64,000 nucleotides of DNA. It comes from an uncultured Collinsella sp. (GTDB lineage: Bacteria; Actinomycetota; Coriobacteriia; Coriobacteriales; Coriobacteriaceae). The notes below the pieces were generated by a model. It saw nothing but the letters and a program-made list of their open reading frames with translations. It searched no databases and was not told the origin of the DNA. How positions within the stretch are numbered: position 1 is the first letter of the stretch; each line of letters opens with the position of its first letter. Both the position numbers and the translations under genes were made by a program. Positions 58,860 to 64,000 of the stretch are shown piece by piece. The stretch covers positions 1 through 64,000 of the forward strand of contig CABRHX010000003.1 of the NCBI GenBank assembly GCA_902470805.1, in the 5' to 3' direction.

Positions 58860-60158
58860 ATGAACGGGCAGCCCGTAGCAAGGGATAACTACCTCAAGAA
58901 GCTGATCGCTTTTCGCGATTCAGATGTTATCAAGGTCGTCACCGGCATGCGGCGGTGCGGCAAATCAACGTTGCTCGACATGATGCGCTCCTATCTTGCC
59001 AAAAACGGCGTGCCGACCGAACGCCTCCTCTCCTTTCGAATGGAATCATTCGAGCTCGAGGGAGTTCGCGATTGGCGCGAGCTTTACCGCCATGTCGTCG
59101 AGCGGATGCCGTCGAGCGGAAGGTGCTACCTCTTCTTCGATGAGCTGCAAGAAGTTGCCAACTGGGAGAAAGCCATCAACGCGCTTCGCGTCGACAAAGA
59201 CTGCGACATCTACGTTACGGGCTCGAATGCGTTTTTGCTCTCAAGCGAAATAGCGACCCTGATCTCGGGAAGATACGTCGAGATCAGAATGCACCCGTTG
59301 TCTTTCTCCGAATACCTCGACTTCCTTGGTCCGACCGAAGTCACGAGCAGATATGCCGTCTTTGGGAGGGAAGAAATCACCCCGCTCGACGAGCTGCTCG
59401 ACCGGTACCTGAAATTTGGAGGGCTCCCCTATCTCGCGATCTCCGGCCTGCCCGAACGGGAGATGAAAGACTACATCTGGAGCACCTATCAAACCATTGT
59501 TGGTCGCGACATCTTGACCCGGGAGGCCCGCCGAGGACGGAGGGCCGTAACGAGCAGAGACCTACTCGACAGGGTTTGCGCCTATTTGGCCGACAACATC
59601 TCAAACCCGACATCGATCAACAAGATCGTCGGGTCTTTGAACGAGACCGGAACAAAAACTTCGCACGGCGTCATCGACACCTGCGTGTCGTCGCTCGAGG
59701 AAACCTATATCTTCTCCCATGCCCGTCGCTTTGACATCAAAGGGCGCGAGGTGCTCAAAACCGGGGGAAAATACTACATCGAGGACCTTGGGCTCCGTGC
59801 CCACCTCGACGGCTATCGCGGCAGTGATAGCGGGCGCGTGCTCGAAAACGCCGTATATAACCGCCTTGTCATCGATGGGTATCGGGTTTTCACGGGGCAC
59901 ATGCGGAATGCCGAGATTGATTTCGTCGCTATCGGCGACGGGGCGGACCGCAAGTTTATCCAGGTCACGGACACTATTGACGAGGAAGCCACGCGCGAGC
60001 GCGAGCTGCGCCCCTTCGAGCTGAAATCGCTCGAGAAGGTCGCTGCCGGTTACGAGAAGATCCTCGTTGTCCGTCACGGCGATCACCCTACGGACATAGA
60101 CGGCATCAGAATTGTTTCAGCTGTCGATTTTCTGCTTGGGCGCGATCTTGGCATCTGA
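58860..60158 (+). CDS. AAA-type ATPase with C-terminal DUF4143 domain (paralogue C)
   Basis: About 432 residues. P-loop VTGMRRCGKSTLLDMM near residue 30, Walker B YLFFDELQEVANWE, sensor VTGSNAFLLSSEIATLISGR, EIRMHPLSFSEYLDF, a winged-helix-like region (TSINKIVGSLNETG...VIDTCVSSLEE near 255-290) and C-terminal AEIDFVAIGDG...KFIQVTDTI. The final element has Gln-Val-Thr where A and B have ExK, so the nuclease-like site is probably inactive here. Start MNGQPVARD is used because the repeat array occupies the preceding bases. Confidence 0.87.
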   Translation: MNGQPVARDNYLKKLIAFRDSDVIKVVTGMRRCGKSTLLDMMRSYLAKNGVPTERLLSFRMESFELEGVRDWRELYRHVVERMPSSGRCYLFFDELQEVANWEKAINALRVDKDCDIYVTGSNAFLLSSEIATLISGRYVEIRMHPLSFSEYLDFLGPTEVTSRYAVFGREEITPLDELLDRYLKFGGLPYLAISGLPEREMKDYIWSTYQTIVGRDILTREARRGRRAVTSRDLLDRVCAYLADNISNPTSINKIVGSLNETGTKTSHGVIDTCVSSLEETYIFSHARRFDIKGREVLKTGGKYYIEDLGLRAHLDGYRGSDSGRVLENAVYNRLVIDGYRVFTGHMRNAEIDFVAIGDGADRKFIQVTDTIDEEATRERELRPFELKSLEKVAAGYEKILVVRHGDHPTDIDGIRIVSAVDFLLGRDLGI

Positions 60159-60162
60159 GCCT

Positions 60163-60338
60163 CACCAACATTTTTTGAGTTATTCGGCCTGAATGAACCG
60201 CGATAACGCCCCTCGAAGCTTCAAACAACCCAAAAGCGCCCTGTATCGGCACCACAGAGGTGCGATACAGGGCGCTTCCCAGCCAATTAAGCGGTGCAGG
60301 CGACACCAACAGGCCGAATAACTCGATTTTTGCTGGTG
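60163..60338. repeat. Nested inverted-repeat element between convergent genes
   Basis: Outer arms share a perfect 15-bp block (GAGTTATTCGGCCTG at 60177-60191 and its complement at 60310-60324) and a CACCA / TGGTG end. A second perfect 15-bp stem AAGCGCCCTGTATCG (60234-60248 with 60263-60277) is nested inside; read on the minus strand it is followed by TTTT and may terminate the aldolase gene. Confidence 0.85.
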
Positions 60339-60357
60339 TCCATCTTAGGAGTACGGA

Positions 60358-61062
60358 CTACGGCAGAATGTGGAACCCGAGCGAGGCGATATCCTTGGCA
60401 AAGCCGCGGACGGTGTCGAGCGAGACCTCGTACGGGTCGCGGCCGATGTTCTTGCGCTTGGCCAGGATGCTGTTGGGCACCGTGATGATCTGGCAGCCGC
60501 AGGCTTCTGCCTGGTAGATGTTGATGAGCTCGCGCGTGGACGCCCACAGGACCTCGCAGTTGGGCTTGGCGGCGGCCTTCTCGACCGACTCCGTCATAAA
60601 CGGAATGGGGTCGACGCCGGTGTCGGCGATGCGGCCGGCAAAGAGCGAAATGATGGACGGGGTCTCGGCGTCAACGGCCTCGACCATCTCGTCGACCTGT
60701 TCGGGCGTAAAGATGGTGGTGACATTGACCTTGATGCCGTCGGCAGAAAGCGTGCGGACCAGCTCGGCGGTGGACTCGCCCTTGGTGGTCACGCACGGAA
60801 TCTTGACGTAGACGTTATCGGCCCAGGTGGCAATTTCGCGCGCCTCGACCTCCATGGTCTCAACGTCGTCGGCAAAAACCTCAAACGACACGGACACATC
60901 GGTGATGTGGGCCAGGACCTCCTTGGCAAACGCGCGGTAATCCGTCACGCCGCCCTTCTTCATGAGGGACGGATTGGTCGTGAAGCCCTGAACGTTGCCG
61001 TTCTCGTACATATCGAGCATGCCCTCGAGGTTTGCACCGTCAGCGAACACCTTGATTGCCAT
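60358..61062 (-). CDS. Transaldolase-like fructose-6-phosphate aldolase family protein
   Basis: About 234 residues, the short MipB/TalC subfamily. FADGANLEGMLDMYENGNVQGFTTNPSLMKKG matches the N-terminus, the Schiff-base lysine is in NVYVKIPCV near residue 88, and ISLFAGRIADTGVDP contains the phosphate-binding Arg. It catalyses aldol cleavage or transaldolase chemistry on sugar phosphates. GGAAGG precedes the start. Two copies of an operator-like sequence lie upstream. Confidence 0.92.
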   Translation of the reverse strand: MAIKVFADGANLEGMLDMYENGNVQGFTTNPSLMKKGGVTDYRAFAKEVLAHITDVSVSFEVFADDVETMEVEAREIATWADNVYVKIPCVTTKGESTAELVRTLSADGIKVNVTTIFTPEQVDEMVEAVDAETPSIISLFAGRIADTGVDPIPFMTESVEKAAAKPNCEVLWASTRELINIYQAEACGCQIITVPNSILAKRKNIGRDPYEVSLDTVRGFAKDIASLGFHILP

Positions 61063-61102
61063 CTGCCTGATTCCTTCCGTTTGCATAAGGCCGGTAAACT
61101 GC

Positions 61103-61179
61103 TAAACACTTTACCTATGTTTATCAAGGCGTGAACTGCAGTTATTTACCTTCTCGGTGAACGGTATAAACACTTTACC
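61103..61179 (-). promoter_or_regulatory. Paired GGTAAAGTGTTTA sites upstream of the aldolase
   Basis: TAAACACTTTACC (plus strand) occurs at 61103-61115 and 61167-61179, 64 bp apart, about six helical turns. The distal copy is part of ACGGTA-TAAACACTT-TACCGT. A repressor or activator bound at both sites is plausible. Confidence 0.6.
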
Positions 61180-61296
61180 GTTTGGTTTGATAAATCGATT
61201 GAGCATGCAAATCCAATAAGTCCACAGGTCGAGCGAGCGTGTTCTAGGTGCCGCAGATCGCCGCGAAAGAGGAGCGCAGCGTACTTCACGTACGCA

Positions 61297-61386
61297 AGCG
61301 ACGGCTTGAACGGTGAGATGCGGTGCCTGGGACGCGCGCAGCGACGGTTTGAGCGGCGAGATGCGGTACCTGGGACGCGCGCAGCG
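61297..61386. repeat. 43-bp tandem repeat at the 3' end of the HAD gene
   Basis: Two copies (from 61297 and 61340) of a sequence reading AGCGACGG...GAGATGCGG...CTGGGACGCGC, differing at about five positions, with the start of a third at 61383 that runs into the HAD stop codon. Similar GCGCGCAGCG wording occurs in the structured repeats. The rest of 61180-61296 has no visible feature. Confidence 0.8.
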
Positions 61387-62214
61387 TTAGATCAAACCAA
61401 AGTGGCGCATGGCAGTGACGGTACCATCGTGCGCGACGTCGTCGGTCACGTAGTCGGCGACTGCCTTGACCTCGGGCATAGCATTGCCCATGGCCACGGC
61501 CGTCTCCACGGCGGCGAGCATGCCCAGGTCGTTGCCCGAATCGCCAAAGCCAAAGGTACGCACGTTGCCGGCGCGACCCAGATACTCCAGCACTCGCGCC
61601 ACGCCCACGCCCTTGTCGATGCCCTTGGGGCTCAGTTCGCGGTTCTGGCCGCCGGTATTGCACAGCTCAAAGTTGCGCTCGATAAAACCATCGTCGTTGG
61701 CCACGCACGCCAAGTTGGGCGCGTTCAGGCACACCTTGCCCACGCGCAGACGACCGTCGACGCGCATCTCCTCGGCGCCATGCACCACAGTAGTACCGAT
61801 CAGAGACGACTGTTCAACACCCGCAGGCTCCAGAGCAAAGGTTGCTCCATTGGTCTCGAAAAAGGCCTCGAATCCTACCGAGATAATGCGGCGTGCAAGT
61901 TCCTCGGCGACATCGTCGTCAAAGCAGTCCTCGTGCACCACATGACCCTCGACCTCGAGCGTGGCACCCGCCATGGCAACGATGCCTTCGGGATCCAGCT
62001 CGCGCAGACTGTCGGCGATGAGCCACAAGGGGCGGCCGGTGCAGATAAACGCCTTATGGCCCGCATCGCGCAGCGTGTGAAAGGCCTCGACTACCGCCTG
62101 CGAAGGACGGACCGCCGAAAAATCCTTATCGGTCATGTCATCGGGATCGAACGACGTCAGCGTGCCGTCCACGTCAAAAAAGAGCACGGCGGAATCGGGG
62201 CACGCATCAATCAT
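61387..62214 (-). CDS. HAD-superfamily phosphatase (Cof type, subfamily IIB)
   Basis: About 275 residues. Motif I FFDVDGTLTS near residue 12 has both aspartates, FICTGRPLWL is motif II, the cap domain follows, and FGDSGNDLGMLAAVETAVAMGNA is motif IV. Family members dephosphorylate sugar phosphates, flavin mononucleotide or similar. AAAGGAACC precedes ATG 62214. It is divergent from the RlmKL-type gene. Confidence 0.92.
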   Translation of the reverse strand: MIDACPDSAVLFFDVDGTLTSFDPDDMTDKDFSAVRPSQAVVEAFHTLRDAGHKAFICTGRPLWLIADSLRELDPEGIVAMAGATLEVEGHVVHEDCFDDDVAEELARRIISVGFEAFFETNGATFALEPAGVEQSSLIGTTVVHGAEEMRVDGRLRVGKVCLNAPNLACVANDDGFIERNFELCNTGGQNRELSPKGIDKGVGVARVLEYLGRAGNVRTFGFGDSGNDLGMLAAVETAVAMGNAMPEVKAVADYVTDDVAHDGTVTAMRHFGLI

Positions 62215-62289
62215 ATGGGTTCCTTTCGAGGGCGAGGGCAAACGGAGCATCCATCATATAATGGAGCGACACAACCAGAGAGGTCACCC

Positions 62290-64000
62290 ATGGAATTTTA
62301 TGCAAGCTGCCCCGAGGGCTTTGAGTCCGCACTCGCCGACGAGCTTAAACGGCTCGGGCTTTCGCATGTCCGCCGCCTGAAGGGCCGCGCTACGTTTGAG
62401 GGCGAGCTTGAGCAGGGGTATCGCGCGTGTTTGTGGTCGCGCCTGGCCAGCCGCGTGTTCGTGGTGCTTGGGCGCTTTGAGGCGCAGGATGCCGATGAGC
62501 TGTACGACGGCGTCTACGACATCGCCTGGGAAAACATCGTCCGCGCGCACGCCACCATTGCCATCACCGCCCGCGGCGTGACCGAGCAGCTGCGCAACAC
62601 ACGCTTCTCCGCCCTGCGCGCCAAGGACGCGCTGTGCGATCGCCTGGCCGAGGCCACGGGCCGTCGCGCCGACGTTGACGCCGCCGACCCCGACGTTCAC
62701 CTGCTGCTTTCGCTGCGTCAGCGCCGCGCGAGCATCAGCCTGGACCTTTCGGGCGATCCGCTGTTCAAGCGTCTGCCGCCCGCCGCGACCCGCGCCAGCG
62801 AGGGCGCCCATGTGCTGCGTCCCGACTACGCCGCACTGGTGCTGGCACAGGTCGGCTGGACCGCGCTATGCGAGCGCGAGTTGACGGCCGACGATTACGA
62901 GAACGAGGCCCTGCCCACGCTGATCGATGCCTCGTGCGCCGGCGGCGGTCTGCTGCTGGAGGCCGTGAACATTCTGACCGACCGCGCCCCGGGCGCTGCA
63001 CGCGAGCGCTGGGGCTTTGAGGGCTGGCAGCTGCACGACGCCGCCCTGTGGGAGCAGCTGCTTGCCGAGGCACGCGAGCGCGAGGCGACAGCGCGCGAGC
63101 GACAGGCGCGCATCGTGGCCGTAGACATCGACCCCGCCGCTCGCAAGACTGCCGAGCGCATGGTCAAGTGCGCCGGCTACAAGCGTTTTGTCGACTTTTG
63201 TGCCGCCAAGCCCGCCACCGTGCTGGACCATGCGGGCGCCGTCGCCGGTGCCGCCGTGGTCGCAGACACCACCGAGACCCCGCTTTCGCTCATGCACGAC
63301 GCCATGACGCTGGTCGGCGAGCTGCGCCGCGCGCCCGAGCTTTCCGCGGCGCCGGTCGCCGCACTCACCCGCGATGGCCTTATGGCCCGCGCGCTCCATG
63401 CCGAGCCCGCGCGCTCCATCGCCGTTATGCCCAATAACGAGGAGGCGGCTATTGAGGTTTGGCCCTCGCTCGACCACGCCGCCGCAGCATTCGAAGCTGC
63501 GACCAGTGCGGATGTCGAGGCCGAGGTTGCGGATGCCAACGAAGTCAACGATGAAGCCGCCGCTTCCGCCATGCCCGAACCTGCCGCCACGCTCGACTTG
63601 GGCGACGGCAAGCCGCTGCCCGTGCTCATCCCCGAGTCCGAGCAGTTCGCCAACCGCCTGCGCAAGAATGCCCGTCTGCGCCGCAAGTGGGCCAAGCGCG
63701 AGGGCGTGAGCTGCTACCGCGTCTACGATGCCGACCTGCCCGACTACTCCGCCGCCATCGACCTGTACGAGGGCTGCCCGCAGACGCCGGGCCGCTGGCT
63801 CGTCATCGCCGAATACGCTGCGCCCAAGACCATCGACCCCGCACTGGCCCAGGCCCGCATGCTCGACATTCTGGCCATCGCGCCGCGCATCCTAGATGTT
63901 CCCGCCGAGCATGTGCACGCCAAGGCCCGCATGCGCTCACGTGGCGGCTCGCAGTACGGCAAGCAGGGCGCCGGCAAGGGCGCATCGGGCGAGCACGCCA
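62290..64000 (+). CDS. RlmKL-type rRNA methyltransferase, partial at right edge
   Basis: 570 residues visible, continuing past the window. The N-terminal ferredoxin-like/THUMP region (FYASCPEGFESALADELKRL) and a Rossmann methyltransferase are followed by the start of the RlmK-like domain (FANRLRKNARLRRKWAKREG, YRVYDADLPDYSAAID). In the first catalytic domain SAM motif I reads DASCAGGGLLLEAV in place of DPxCGSGT and no NPPYG motif is visible, so the RlmL half looks degenerate; an Ala-rich stretch replaces it. GAGAGG lies upstream of the ATG. Confidence 0.85.
   Translation, partial: MEFYASCPEGFESALADELKRLGLSHVRRLKGRATFEGELEQGYRACLWSRLASRVFVVLGRFEAQDADELYDGVYDIAWENIVRAHATIAITARGVTEQLRNTRFSALRAKDALCDRLAEATGRRADVDAADPDVHLLLSLRQRRASISLDLSGDPLFKRLPPAATRASEGAHVLRPDYAALVLAQVGWTALCERELTADDYENEALPTLIDASCAGGGLLLEAVNILTDRAPGAARERWGFEGWQLHDAALWEQLLAEAREREATARERQARIVAVDIDPAARKTAERMVKCAGYKRFVDFCAAKPATVLDHAGAVAGAAVVADTTETPLSLMHDAMTLVGELRRAPELSAAPVAALTRDGLMARALHAEPARSIAVMPNNEEAAIEVWPSLDHAAAAFEAATSADVEAEVADANEVNDEAAASAMPEPAATLDLGDGKPLPVLIPESEQFANRLRKNARLRRKWAKREGVSCYRVYDADLPDYSAAIDLYEGCPQTPGRWLVIAEYAAPKTIDPALAQARMLDILAIAPRILDVPAEHVHAKARMRSRGGSQYGKQGAGKGASGEHA

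Overview
The window looks like chromosomal DNA of a high-GC Gram-positive gut anaerobe, most likely a Coriobacteriia member close to Collinsella. This rests on codon and GC character, on a sortase-anchored giant SpaA/pilin-domain adhesin, on the atp-murA-LCP gene order, and on abundant intergenic palindromes. It is a judgement from reading the sequence; no database search was possible. There are no prophage, plasmid or CRISPR signs and no tRNA. One IS200-type insertion sequence is present.

Layout: 1-282 is untranslated and may be the leader of an rRNA operon running off the left edge. 283-4537 holds a phosphohexomutase, a homocysteine S-methyltransferase, a DtxR/MntR-type regulator and divergent pepT. 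4791-14294 is one long minus-strand block: the complete F1Fo ATP synthase (atpI-like, B, E, F, H, A, G, D, C), then murA and an LCP cell-wall ligase. 14578-22095 holds upp, glpK, a Sua5/YrdC gene, two toxin-antitoxin-type loci (HigBA-like; orphan HicB), prmC with an unusual internal insertion, and prfA. 22327-32212 holds an AAA/DUF4143 ATPase and an approximately 2760-residue LPxTG-type adhesin. 32400-36774 holds an M20 peptidase and a polar amino acid ABC importer. 37169-42166 holds IS200 tnpA, an aldose epimerase, a membrane protein, an LpdD-like/IDI-like NUDIX fusion and an MFS pump. 42379-50189 holds a second DUF4143 ATPase, a low-Mr phosphatase, a pyridoxal kinase operon and a MarR-controlled heterodimeric ABC exporter. 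50632-56165 holds a GGDEF protein and a LysR-SDR-MFS-Gfo/Idh catabolic cluster. 56589-64000 holds tex, a third DUF4143 ATPase, a fructose-6-phosphate-aldolase-like enzyme, a HAD phosphatase and a partial RlmKL-type methyltransferase.

The most interesting layer is between the genes. (1) Each of the three DUF4143 ATPase genes is preceded by its own repeat array, different in sequence but regularly phased: 4 copies exactly 32 bp apart, 3 copies exactly 33 bp apart, and two inverted pairs 40 bp apart. A fourth, ATPase-less array with roughly 31-bp spacing lies at 50271-50442. (2) A roughly 160-200 bp structured element occurs three times (4625, 20822, 45702) with compensatory base changes in several helices. 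(3) The giant adhesin has a run of eight G between its best ribosome-binding-site/ATG and its signal peptide, a natural candidate for phase variation. (4) Several perfect inverted repeats (38-bp arms at 36890; about 29-bp arms at 56347; nested arms at 60163) and a dispersed family of GTCCC-containing palindromes, often abutting stop codons, point to small REP/MITE-like elements.
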